From assembly GCA_021229015.1 (NCBI GenBank), contig CM037794.1, forward strand, positions 41,435,126-41,499,125: a stretch of 64,000 nucleotides of DNA. Direction: 5' to 3'. A program made the position numbers and the translations under genes. The notes under the pieces were generated by a model, which saw only the letters and a list, made by a program, of their open reading frames with translations, was not told where the DNA came from and made no database searches. Positions 47,857 to 58,670 of this stretch are shown here, one piece after another. Position 1 is the stretch's first letter; the number at the start of each line of letters is the position of its first letter. This DNA comes from Solen grandis. Its lineage: Eukaryota > Mollusca > Bivalvia > Adapedonta > Solenidae.

Positions 47857-47931
47857 GGGTGCGGAATTAGCTCAGTTAGTAAGAGCGTCGTTCAATATGT
47901 TGTTCTTGCAAGGGGTCGTGAGTTCTAGTCG
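47857..47931 (+). tRNA. tRNA-like sequence, degenerate
   Basis: GCGGAATTAGCTCAGTTAGT fits a D arm with A box, and GGTCGTGAGTTCTAGTCGAT a decayed B box and T arm, followed by T10. Variable parts do not fold well; likely a tRNA pseudogene or SINE head. Confidence 0.4.
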
Positions 47932-48874
47932 ATTTTTTTTTTGGAATTTATTTTTTTATGTTCTTGAATTATATATTTAGAATTTTTATTTAGTTTTTAT
48001 GTTTCCATTATTTTGCGTTTGTTAACCTTTGATTTAAGTTATAGTCCAATAAATTAAAGACCATAGGACCCTGATATTCAGTAAAAATTCGACTTCTCTA
48101 TATATAAATTATTTATAGAGAGATCGACTTTTCTAATATGAGGGTCCGGCGCATAGACAGGTTTGGTTATAAGGTCAAAACAGTTGAAATGGGGGGTGGG
48201 GGTAATATGTTTAAATGTAAGCTGTCAATTGAAACATTTTTTTTAAACTTTTCTTGTTAGAGTCTCAAATGCTCAAATGACTGTAGTGTCTCTAGTCGCA
48301 TATGTATATCATAACTCAGAAAGTATGTTAGGGATTGAGTTTATACTTTATACAATAGTCAAACTTTATTTACCAAGAACAATAACTCTACCTTGCTTCA
48401 CCTCTATTACTTACTTGTATGCTGAAATTATGTTTTTCTAGAGCATATTTTAAATTATTGAAGGCATGGATATCATTCTTTACATATGGGAAGGATGTGA
48501 AGTGACAAAGAACAATAACTTTATCTTGTCCCATTTTTTGTTTTTTAAATGAAGTATTGAAGGTATTGGAATACTAAGAACCACTATTCCTTATCCATTT
48601 TTGTTTAATTTGACAGAGACCAATAAATAAAATAATCTATCTTACCTGCTGTTTTAATAAGATTTAACTTCTCTGATTTTTTACATGCATACAGCAAAAA
48701 AATAAAAATAAAGGGATTGACTTTATGATTCACACATTTCGCTTCTGCCAGTGCTCTCAGTGCTTTGATATCTTAATGTGTAGATAATAAAAATATTATT
48801 ATTGTGTTATTACCATAACAATAGATAACAAGTATAATTGTAACAAGGAACTGTAACTAAGTCTCCCAAACGAA

Positions 48875-49430
48875 GAAATAAGGTCATAGTAAAATTGAAG
48901 GAATGGGGCCTGACCCCTTGGTGACCTCGGGGGACACAAACGTAGTACCATTCAATCCGTCTAATCATGAGGAACAAGAATATATATGGTTTATGGGTAG
49001 TGATATGAACATTTTTTTTTTAAATATAAGGCCATAAGTAAAATTCAGGGGGTGGGGCCTGATCCCTTGGTAACCCATGTAAACACAAAAGAAGTACCAG
49101 TCAATCCATCTCATCACGAGGAAAAAGAATATATATATATATACGGTTTAGAGGTGGGGATTTAAACAGTTTTTGAGATATAAGGTCATAACTAAAAAAA
49201 TCCATCTTTGAGGGGTAGCCTAGGGGAGTGACCCCGAGGGACCCCACACTTACAAAATCAGGGGAACACCACTACTCATTGAGGACTATAAGTGTGTGAA
49301 GTTTTGTAAAGATAGATCGAGTGACCTCCGAGATATGACCCGTACAAAGTTGTCAGCGGAAGAAAGAAGAAGAACAATAAGAAGAAACGGAGTAAAAACA
49401 ATAAGTCTCCAAACTTCGTTTTGGAGACTT
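48875..49430. repeat. Hairpin-ended tandem-repeat element (family 5)
   Basis: Three diverged repeats of about 150 bp start AAGGTCATAGTAAAATT, AAGGCCATAAGTAAAATT and AAGGTCATAACTAAAAAA near 48881, 49029 and 49182, the first two continuing GGGGCCTGA(C/T)CCCTTGGT. They are followed by GAAGAAAGAAGAAGAACAAT and, 20-odd bases later, a hairpin at 49403-49430 (11-bp arms AAGTCTCCAAA, 6-base loop). ORFs over it on both strands are by-products. Confidence 0.65.
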
Positions 49431-49559
49431 GAAAATAACAAGGAACATTCTTTTTCCATAGCTTTCTTCATTACAAAGGAAGGGACTTATGATTCAAAGT
49501 ACCATTTCAAAGGTACGCTCATAAAGAATTACAGGAAATCCCAGTTTTAAGATATTTAT

Positions 49560-50029
49560 AAAATTCAGTCCATGTCCTTGTTTCAGTCTGAGACATGACT
49601 AAGAAGGAAAGGCAATTTAGAATGTTACTTTAGTTATACTTTTCCAGATTCATCGTCGGACACACGGACGACTAATTTGATTGTCATATGATGTATTCAC
49701 AATTTATAAATTAGTTTAAATCTACTTACAATGTTTAAATCCGGAGGTCTTCGTACAAAAGAAGTATCAGGTCACATTTCAACGGCCCCCATACGATCTT
49801 TTGGAGGATGCAATCGTAGGATATTCACACGGATGTAAGGACCCCCGTGGAACTCGGATGTACCTCGTACGATGCATGGCGCTAGAACAGCATCCGCATG
49901 ACGTCCATACGACAAGAAAAAAACAAGTCGGCGATATTTGATTTAATTTTCCTTTCAACTAGTTTTCTGACACAATGTTTGAGGCAGATGTTACCCTGTA
50001 CCGCGCTTCGACAGTACATTGTTGAACTC
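49560..50029. other. No recognised gene
   Basis: ORFs at 49882-50121 and 49898-50083 run into the MITE at 50030 and are not genes. Confidence 0.4.
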
Positions 50030-50271
50030 TTAACCCTTTCCCTCATAGAGGACACCATGAAAAGACCTATGCGAACAGCATAAAACCAGATCAGCCTGCG
50101 AGTAACTCGCAGGCTGATCATGTTTTATGCTGTTCGCTGCTCCTCAGTGGTCTGGAAATGAGGATTATGTAATTAAATTTGGTAAGGTTTAACTGTGGTT
50201 TTCTGCAGATCAGGATTTATGTGGTACCTATTGAGTGCGTCAAAATGAGTCTATATGAGGGAAAGGGTTAA
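50030..50271. mobile_element. TTAA-bounded 242-bp MITE, copy 2
   Basis: Same element and same length as 20669-20910, with identical 18-bp ends and the 65-base hairpin at 50072-50136. Directly after it, 50279-50300 repeats its last 20-odd bases (GTCTATATGAGGGAAAGGGTT), a partial second right end. Confidence 0.87.
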
Positions 50272-50359
50272 TTAAGAGAGTCTATATGAGGGAAAGGGTT
50301 GAGATATGCTTGATTTTATACCACCTTGAGTCGTCAAGGATGTTATACGAAGCCCGCCT

Positions 50360-50520
50360 CGTTTTATTTATATTCCCAGGTAGGGCATTTAAAATGGGTG
50401 GTGGAATCTCAGTCTGTTTCATTATACCCTACCCGGGAATATAAAACGTTTTCAAATGCCCCCCCCCCCCCCCCGGGGGGGTGGGATTTGAAAACGTTTT
50501 CATGTTCCCGGGGGAACTTG
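50360..50520. repeat. Nested palindromes around a C17-G7 junction
   Basis: TATTCCCAGGTAGGG near 50370 pairs with CCCTACCCGGGAATA near 50426-50441. Immediately after, AAAACGTTTTCAAATGCCCC pairs with GGGATTTGAAAACGTTTT around a centre at about 50475, where C17 meets G7. The ORF through it is low complexity. Confidence 0.75.
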
Positions 50521-50838
50521 AATTTGGGGGTCACTTAAATTCGTTACACCGGTCTAAAGGAAAACAAGATAAAATAATTAAAGAGCAATATGACATGCAT
50601 TTCTTGTTCTCATCTGTCTTGTTGTGATGGGAAATCTACATTAAGTTTGACCACCCTGATTTAAAACAGATATCAAGCACGCATGCAGGTGTGTATGTAT
50701 GTTGATAGGTGTCATAAGGATTAATTATTGGTCCTCGACAACAGATCAGCATTTATATATATGAGGAGTTGTTTGATAAAAATGGTTCCAAAGCGATAAC
50801 AATCCAACTTGCTGTCCCCGTGCCAGTGAACTTCAATC

Positions 50839-50840
<2 letters not shown>

Positions 50841-50874
<34 letters not shown>

Positions 50875-51024
50875 GTAGTTGTATTGGGTTTTACCGTCGC
50901 TGCGATAGTATTTCAATCATATAGCGACGTCCAGCTAATTACAGGTGGAGGAAGACCCCGAGTACACAGAGGTACCCGGGTAGAACCACGGACCTACTGC
51001 AAGCCAGCTTGAAGGCTTCCTCAC

Positions 51025-51061
<37 letters not shown>
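50841..51061. repeat. Two GA microsatellites around a SINE B fragment
   Basis: GA runs at about 50841-50872 and 51027-51061 lie on either side of the SINE fragment 50889-51027. Confidence 0.85.
50889..51027 (-). mobile_element. SINE family B, 3' part
   Basis: TTTACCGTCGCTGCGATAG, AGCGACGTCCAGCTAATTAC, GGAGGAAGACCCCGAGTACA through CTTCCTCACATGA, where the sequence changes into a GA repeat. Confidence 0.85.
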
Positions 51062-51065
<4 letters not shown>

Positions 51066-51338
51066 AGCTGGTATATTAAGGATGTTTCTGCGGGTTACCA
51101 CTCGTTCTAATTTTAGTTTTTGTTGTTGTTTAAATTCTCATTTATTTTGGGTAGAATGATAAAGGAAGTTCCAGATTTTAATATTCTTGTATTAAAAACA
51201 TTATTAAAAGTACATTTGACAAATGTTGAGAGTACAAATAAAATCACATTTGATGTTTTATTACATTTCAGAAAGCCCTTTTTCATCAGAGGATTAAATC
51301 TGAAAAATAAAAGGAAATATGTCCTTTGGAAAAAAAAC

Positions 51339-51340
<2 letters not shown>

Positions 51341-51377
<37 letters not shown>
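51341..51377. repeat. AT microsatellite
   Basis: About 18 AT units. The overlapping ORFs (51120-51488 plus, 51294-51482 minus) read through it and are not credible genes. Confidence 0.85.
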
Positions 51378-51380
<3 letters not shown>

Positions 51381-51550
51381 CCATTGCTTTGGGAAGATAG
51401 TTTTTGTATATATTTTGGTCCAGACACAATGATTATTTTTGCTCGTAGTGTATTTTCCATGCATGTTCGAAAATATTTTCACCTGTAGCTTATATAAAAC
51501 ACATTATAAGTTACAATTTCTGAAAATATCATTTTGATATGTTATTATAT

Positions 51551-51735
51551 TTGTTTGTTGGAATTAACGTCCCATCGACAGTATTTCAGTCATTTGGAGG
51601 TGAGGTCTACTTGAGAAAGATATAGTGCTGCCACACTGCAGTATCACGCCGTAGACATGTGGCATGATACCACATCCTGTCACATTATCCTGACACCGGG
51701 CCAACCAGTCCTGGAACTACCTTATATGCTGAACG
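51551..51735 (-). mobile_element. SINE family A, 3' half
   Basis: Clean tail and middle: TTTGTTTGTTGGAATTAACG, CGACAGTATTTCAGTCATTT, ACTGCAGTATCACGCCGTAG through GGCCAACCAGTCCTGGAACT. 5' truncated. Confidence 0.85.
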
Positions 51736-51739
51736 GATA

Positions 51740-54700
51740 TGTTATTTAAGTATTTAGAATGTAATCTTTCCCATTTTTTAATGCTTTGACTTTTTTCAAC
51801 AAATTTTAGCAAACAGTGATGTTTTACCATAACCTTATTCTATAAAACGAGCATGATGACCCCCTTTTTACTTCATGTATCTTTTAGTTACTGTCTAAAG
51901 CTCTTATGTGCAAAACTTCGAAAAAAAAATCTGAAAACTAAATTATTGAAATTCACACATGCCAAGAATTCAAAAAATGCAAGCAATTGAAATATGTCAG
52001 TTGTAAATAAGCAATTAAAGTATGTGGAAACTACTTAATATACCCATACTGTTGTTTGATTGTTTTATTATTCATCCTCCCAGCTGCCTCGGTCAAAAAA
52101 AATTCTAGGCTATATTTTAAATAAAAAGAAACATTTTACCAGAGAACAATGGAATGACAGAAAAAAGAATCACCCTGAGTAAATCTATTCAACGAAATGT
52201 TTCCATTTTCGCTCTCTATAATACACTTTTCTATCGTGCATTTTAATGCTGACTTTACTGCCAACTTTCAGGTATGCGATTTGTTTTGATAAATATTTAA
52301 GGCATTTTTTTATTTTCTTTGTTAAAATTTTAAAATTTCTTGTCATAGTAATCTATGTGTGTATTATAAATTGATAATCTACGTGTATCATAAATTCATA
52401 GGAAATGAAAGAGAAACGAGAGAATTTTAAAATTTTAACAGGCTTATTTTAGAATGATTTGATTATAAACTACGATGGTTTTTTAATTAAAGCCAAGTTA
52501 TCAATATTTGAGCAATGTTACTGATAAGTCAATGAATATGGCGAAATAAATAAGATATTAAGTAGTTTATATTAAATAGCAATATCTGTTATTACTTTTC
52601 ACTTCCATTTTTAAACAAAATATGTTTATAGTGAAAATTGATGTTTTTCTCAGCCTTTAACAAAACTAATTGTCGTTTTTACTGATGGATTCAAAACTGA
52701 AGATCATTCAATATATAAAGTCACTTCTTTTATATTTCTTATTTTCAAGTATGGTGGGGGTTCAAAAATATTTATCAAATATTTTTTGCCCCCTTTTCAC
52801 TGAAAATATATGAGAAATCGCCATTTCATATTCATGTTTTAAAAATTCTATAGGAAGGGCCCCCTAACCCCAATTTCCGGATGGGTAATTCTCGTCCCGT
52901 ATATGCAACTGTAGTTAAAGGCAAATACACAAAAGCTATTAAATAGCATGGCTATGCTCAGGTAAACACTTATATTTCAAAGAAAATATTTTTTTCTTTA
53001 GGAAAAACTATAATTTTTATCCCGAGATACCCTTCAGAATGCATCTCCATCACACTAGTAACTTTTTTCAGCGGAACATGCCCAAGGAAACCCTAGCACT
53101 CACCATATGGTTCATAAATTATTTCATCTATTTTTTATCTAAAGAGTATTGAGATTGCTACATATTTTTACGATCTTTTCTAACGAATATGCTTTATATC
53201 ACTGGTTTATACTAATTGAAAAAATCACTTTAAACAATAAAGCAGTGTGAATGATTTGTGCGATGAAATTATCATTAAAGTACATGTGATATGATTGTAC
53301 GAACAGACAAAACGTATTATTTCCACTGTAAACATTTTTCCACGAAGCGCAGAGGATTATAAGAACCCATAGTGTTTTGAACAGACGGCTTTTAAAACGT
53401 GGATGATCCGTCCTGAAATAAGATCATACACAACTTGAAAGTTAAAAACAAGGACTCCTGTGATAAAGGATTATTTTCCCTAAATGTAGTAATTTGATAT
53501 TCTCACGAGGCGAATCTTACTGTGTTGTATTGTTATATTCGTAATGGTATGTACGTGGTGACTGCAATAAGTATAAGGACAGGTATTAAATCGGACCCCA
53601 ACTTTAAATAGCATGTTTATGGATTGCGTTTCACAAAATTTCACAAATTCTGATTCCCCTCACATTAAAATCGTGTAAACTCAGTATTACTACCACTTTC
53701 AGCATATGGAAGGGCATAACCTAAAACATCGTCAGATGTTAGCAGTCGGAAACAGCTAGCACTGATTCTACTTTCGCGTCAAGAAACTTTCGCGTTTTTA
53801 TGCGTCCAGGCATATTCGCGGCGTAATACTTTCGCGGATTTGAGCAAACCGCGAATCCCGCGAAACAATACACGCTACGAACAAAATGTATTCATTGAAT
53901 AGCATGACACGGCATTCCGATATACTTAACAGTTATTTTTCGGGTCAGTGGTCATTGTATATCAGTGAACAGTTTTTTTAGTTAATAGAGTAGCTTTTAG
54001 ACTAGCTGCTGTTGAAAGGAATTATTTGTATACTAGTATTAACGGTTAGTTTGGCAAGATGTCCATACGTAGTATTTTTACACCACAAAAATCAAGCAAA
54101 AATGAAGATATACATACATACATCTTTTATTAAAATTTGACATGAAATGACAATTCATATCAGATTCTTTATATCGTATGACATATACTGACAGTAAATT
54201 ATTATAACAACAAACAAATAAAAACATGAATGAACGACTGTGAACGAAGTACTATTTGTACTAGAACACCAAGAAAATAGTTTCAAATAATAACAGAAAA
54301 TAACGATTTAACGTGTATATTTCTCATACATTTTCAACATCATATAAATAATGCATTTTTCATCAAAGTTAGTTGCTTCAAACACATTTAATCAAGCTGT
54401 TCGAGTTCAACAAACTATGCATGTATATAGAATACACGCGCGTGGCGCGGTATAATGTACTTAGGTCCTAAAAGTTATATGTAACGTGTTAAATATAAGA
54501 AAACATATAGTGGTTATACGAAACCGGAAACAGCTATTTGAACATAATGTCATATGATAAATCACTCTATTGTTAACACCGTCATACACGGATCTAACTA
54601 TATTAATACGAGTATTGGTCCAGAAGTTCGTAGACTGCTCTAAAATCTTAAATACTTGAGTAAATACGTACAATAAACATATATACATAATCAATCAACT

Positions 54701-55180
54701 TTCCTTTCTCTCAAAAGAATTTTTTATAAAAATCGATGCAGGTATATAGGAGTACTGCCTGCTAAAAACAATACATGTTTACACTATCGCCCCGCGTCAA
54801 CACTCCGGTAACGACGTTGTTGACGTCAAAGAAATCTTATTGTTCTTTCTGGGTAGATAACGTTTCAATCGTCCTCAGTGGGCAATGCGGCGATCGTGGC
54901 GGTGAATCCATTGTCTTTTTATTATATATGAGTATCTTGATTCAATTGCCCATATCTCAATTTCATGCTTTAGGTATGCGCGGCAACCATCACACATTAT
55001 ATATTTGCATTATACAGCAAACAGATATATATAACATATATTATTATGGTCACACTATATTTATCAATTATTTGACCTAGTAAGTATCACATATCAATTA
55101 ATTTTTACTTAATTCTTTATTCTAATTTGTGAAATTTATCTAATATTTAAATAATGCCATATAAAATAAATAATACATTT
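51740..55180. other. Long AT-rich stretch, no gene recognised
   Basis: 3.4 kb without convincing coding pattern. A patch at 53770-53880 is rich in TTCGCG motifs. ORFs at 54461 and 54775 lack motifs. Confidence 0.4.
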
Positions 55181-55184
55181 TTAT

Positions 55185-55622
55185 TATGCCCCCGAGATCT
55201 GTGATCGGGGCATATTGTTTCTGCCCTTTCTGTCTGTTTGTTTGTCAGCAACTTTAACATTTACCATAACCTGAAAACTATACAAGGTATTGACTTGAAA
55301 CTTCATATATGAATAGAACTGTACCGACTAAGAACCATAACTCTACCTGACCAAAATTTTAAATGATCTCCCTTTTTATTTTTTTCAAATTTTGTCGGAG
55401 TATAACTCTTCCTATTTTTTTAATGATTCCCATAATCTTATTTTATAATGGAATTCTGCCCAGAGAATATCTCTGAAAACTATACAAGGTATTACCTTGA
55501 AACTTCATATATAAATAGATGACAACTAGGAAAGGTGCAGTGACCAAGAACCATAACCCGACTAAGTCAGTTTTTTTATTATCTCCCTTTAATTAATTAA
55601 TTAATTAATTAATTAATTAATT

Positions 55623-55667
<45 letters not shown>

Positions 55668-55800
55668 TTATTATTATTTGTTTTTGTTGTTGTTGTTGGG
55701 AGGCAAACCCCGCAAGCAAAACAATGTAAGGACTTAAAACTTGAAACATAATATGATAGCAAGTAGGAGCAGTGCATTAACCAAGAACCACAACTCTGCC
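55185..55800. repeat. Hairpin-ended tandem-repeat element (family 3) with TTAA/TTTA microsatellite
   Basis: Palindrome TATGCCCCCGAGATC...GATCGGGGCATA at 55185-55214, then CTGTCTGTTTGTTTGTC. Diverged repeats are keyed by AACTATACAAGGTATT near 55278 and 55484 and a third near 55730 (period 200-250 bp). A TTAA/TTTA tract fills about 55590-55670. Confidence 0.6.
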
Positions 55801-56000
55801 TGGTCCGATTTTTGTATTATCTTTCTCTCTTGACGCCGCGTTTCTACGTCAGTGTGGAATAGGTTTTAGGTTTGGCCACGGAGCCTAATAATCGAAAAAG
55901 GGAGCAACCAAAATAGAAATGTAATATGTTTGAAACACACACACACACTTTGCTATTTATGTACAATCTAAATGGCTTTGCTTTATTTAAGTCATGCTTC

Positions 56001-56197
56001 CACCGCGTGGGTTCGAATCCCGGCAGAGTCATTCGGATTTTCATGTGAGGAAGCCTTCCAGCTGGCTTGCGGTAGGTCGTTGGTTCTACCCGGATGCCTC
56101 CGTGTATTCGGGGTCTTCCTCCACCTGTAATTAGCTGGACGTCGCTATATGACTGAAATACTGTCAAAGCGACGGTAAACTCAAATAGTCAAGTCAT
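56001..56197 (+). mobile_element. SINE family B, head partly missing
   Basis: CCGCGTGGGTTCGAATCCCG is the B box region. It continues through CCTTCCAGCTGGCTTGCGGT to the tail GACTGAAATACTGTC, GACGGTAAACTCAA and ATAGTCAAGTCA. Confidence 0.85.
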
Positions 56198-56389
56198 TAA
56201 CATATACCTCTGAAAAAAGTCTGTCTATGTTTCAGTAAGACAGATAACATCATGGTTCTCAAAAATTGATAAAATCTCGGGACATTTTAACTCACAGCCG
56301 TACCTTCTCTGTTCCAGTTTACGGCATCGGGTACGGAATACCGTTAGGGCCATCGCCTCTAGCTGAATTGTTAGGGTACCCGATAAAAT

Positions 56390-56895
56390 AGCACGATGAT
56401 GATACTAAGAGAACACTCACGATGATGATAATGCGATATACTATCGTGCTATCATCATCGTGCCATCGCGGTATCACCATCGTGCTGTCGCGTTGTCGTA
56501 CTCTCGCGTTATCATCATCGTACTGTCGTAGTATCATCATCGTGCTCTCGCGTTATCACCATCGTACTGTCGTAGTATCATCATCGTACTGTCGTAGTAT
56601 CATCCTTCGTGCTGTCGCGTTGTCGTTCTCTCGCGTTATCATCATCGTACTGTCGTAGTATCATCATCGTGCTCTCGCAATATCATCATCGTATCGTCGT
56701 AGTATCATCATCGTACTGTCGTAGTATCATCATCGTGCTCTCGCGTTATCATCATCGTACTGTCGTAGTATCATCATCGTGCTCTCGCATTATCATCATC
56801 GTACTGTCGTAGTATCATCATCGTGCTGTCGTACTATCATCATCGTGATGTCGTACTATCATCATCGTGCTCTCGCGTTATCATCATCGCACTGT
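56390..56895 (+). repeat. Left minisatellite, about 22-bp unit
   Basis: More than 20 units such as TCATCATCGTACTGTCGTAG, with alternates GTGCTCTCGCGTTA. The repeated ORFs here (RSIIIVLS-like) are translations of the minisatellite, not genes. Confidence 0.9.
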
Positions 56896-56973
56896 CACCT
56901 TCCGGTGATCATGCGCAGACAAGTGTTTTTATTGTCTGCGTGGTATACTCGAAGAAATGGATGAGTTTATTAT

Positions 56974-57700
56974 AATTTGATATAACTTCTGACCTGGATA
57001 TGATAGAGACCCATACTTGGTCTTATTTTGTAGCTATTACATCCTGCTACCTGCCTATACCTGGTCTTATGGGGTCACATTGATTCGGTTTCCACCTATA
57101 GTCATCTATATGGCTAAGAACGGCAAATATTTGCATTAAGAATTATATAAACATATAAGAATTTGATATAACTTCTGACCTGGATATGATTGAGACCCAT
57201 ACTTGGTCTTATTTTGTAGCTATTGCATCATGCTACATGCCTTTACCTAGTTTTATTGGGTCACATTGATTGAGTTTCCATCTATAGTCATCTATATGGG
57301 AACGAACGGCTAATATTTGCATTTAGGACAATTTACACATATAAGAATTTGATATAACTTCTGACCTAGATATGATAGAGACCCATACTTGGTCTTATTT
57401 TGTAGCTATTACATCCTGCTTCATGCCTATACCTAGTCTTATGGGGTCACATTGATTGGGTTTCCATCTATAGTCATCTATATGGCTATGAACGGCAAAA
57501 ATTTTGCCTTTAGGACTATATAAACATATAAGAATTCGGTATAACTTCTGACCTGGATATGATTGAGACCCATATTTGGTTTTATTTTGTAGCTATTACA
57601 TCATGCTACATGCCTACACCTAGTCTTATGGGATCACATTGATTGTTTTTCAATCTATAGTCAGATGTATGGCTATGAATGGCTATTTTTTTTCGTAGAG
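56974..57700 (+). repeat. Four tandem repeats of 186 bp
   Basis: Starts at 56974, 57160, 57346 and 57533, each AATT(T/C)G(A/G)TATAACTTCTG then GACC(T/C)(G/A)GATATGAT and ACCCATA(C/T)TTGGT. The unit length is nearly constant (186, 186, 187). Confidence 0.9.
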
Positions 57701-58363
57701 GCGTAGTAAGTTATTTATTTTTATGGGATCACATTTTTTATTAAAAACTTAAAGTGTATATTTAATACGTATATAAATATTATAATTTAGCCCTATATAT
57801 AAGTCAGATCAGGCCCTTTATATTATATAGAATATCTTCTGATCTGATCTGGTCTGATAGATTAAATTATAATGTTTTTATCTTTCTGATATATGTTGTT
57901 GTTTTACTTTCCTAAAGTTATTAATATGGTGTTTAAATCAACCATATAACAACAATGTAGTTAATTACTCTGAGGTACCTACTTGTTTATTGATCAACAT
58001 TAGACAGTACTGTACAGTGTGTACAGTCCACTATCTTCCTTTAATATAACAGAAAAAAATATTTCCTGGTGTAATCAATGTAGTTATCATATTTAATACA
58101 CTGTTTAAAATATATAAGAGTTTGAATTTTTCCGTTTTGATTAACCAGTAGTTTTTATTGATATCAAATATTATCATTTCTTTCACTATTGCTTGATAGA
58201 TTGTGCTGATAATTTCCTGTTGTCCGGTAAATTCCCGAAAGTAGGATAGGGAATTGTCGATTTCGTCAGGCGGGATAACTCTGAAACTTATTGCTTGCTG
58301 AGCTTATTGTTCGCTACTATTGCTTGCTAGGTTGTGTTCAGTTCTTCGCGCATGCTCCCAGGA

Positions 58364-58617
58364 TGGCGATAACACGATGGTGATAGTACGACAGTGCGAT
58401 GATGATAGTACGACAGTGCGATGATGATAACGCGAGAGCACGATGATGATACCGCGATGGCACGATGACGATAGCACGATACTATATCGCACTATCATCA
58501 TCGTTATCTCGTGTTATCGCAGTATCATCATCGTGCTAGCGTTGTATCATCATCGTGGTCTCGCGTTATCGTCGTCGTAACATCGTGATATCGCATTATC
58601 ATCATCGTACTGTCGTG
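58364..58617 (-). repeat. Right minisatellite, inverted to the left one
   Basis: GATGATGATAGTACGACAGT-type units; near 58485 the orientation flips to TATCATCATCG, mirroring a flip near 56440 in the left array. Confidence 0.85.
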
Positions 58618-58670
58618 TATCGGGTACCTTAACAATTCAGCCAGTGGCGATGGCCCTAACGGTATTCCGT

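Larger units (their letters stand above)
56333..58670. mobile_element. Foldback element with minisatellite inverted ends
   Basis: 53-bp outer inverted repeats (56333-56385 and 58618-58670; ACGGAATACCGTTAGGGCCA at the left start) differ at about four bases. Inside each lies a minisatellite of about 22 bp (TATCATCATCGTACTGTCGT-type units): 56390-56895 at the left and about 58364-58617 at the right, in inverted relation. The centre carries four 186-bp tandem repeats (56974-57700) and about 650 bp of unique AT-rich sequence. No transposase. This matches foldback-type DNA elements (long, internally repetitive inverted ends). Confidence 0.75.

Noticed and set aside
51120..51488. 122-residue ORF
   Set aside because: It passes through an AT microsatellite (IYIYIY); the minus strand gives an equal ORF at the same place.
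54775..55080. 101-residue ORF
   Set aside because: No motif, no splice context, AT-driven C-terminus.
56422..56964. Series of Ser/Ile/His-rich ORFs
   Set aside because: They are translations of the 22-bp minisatellite in the foldback element.
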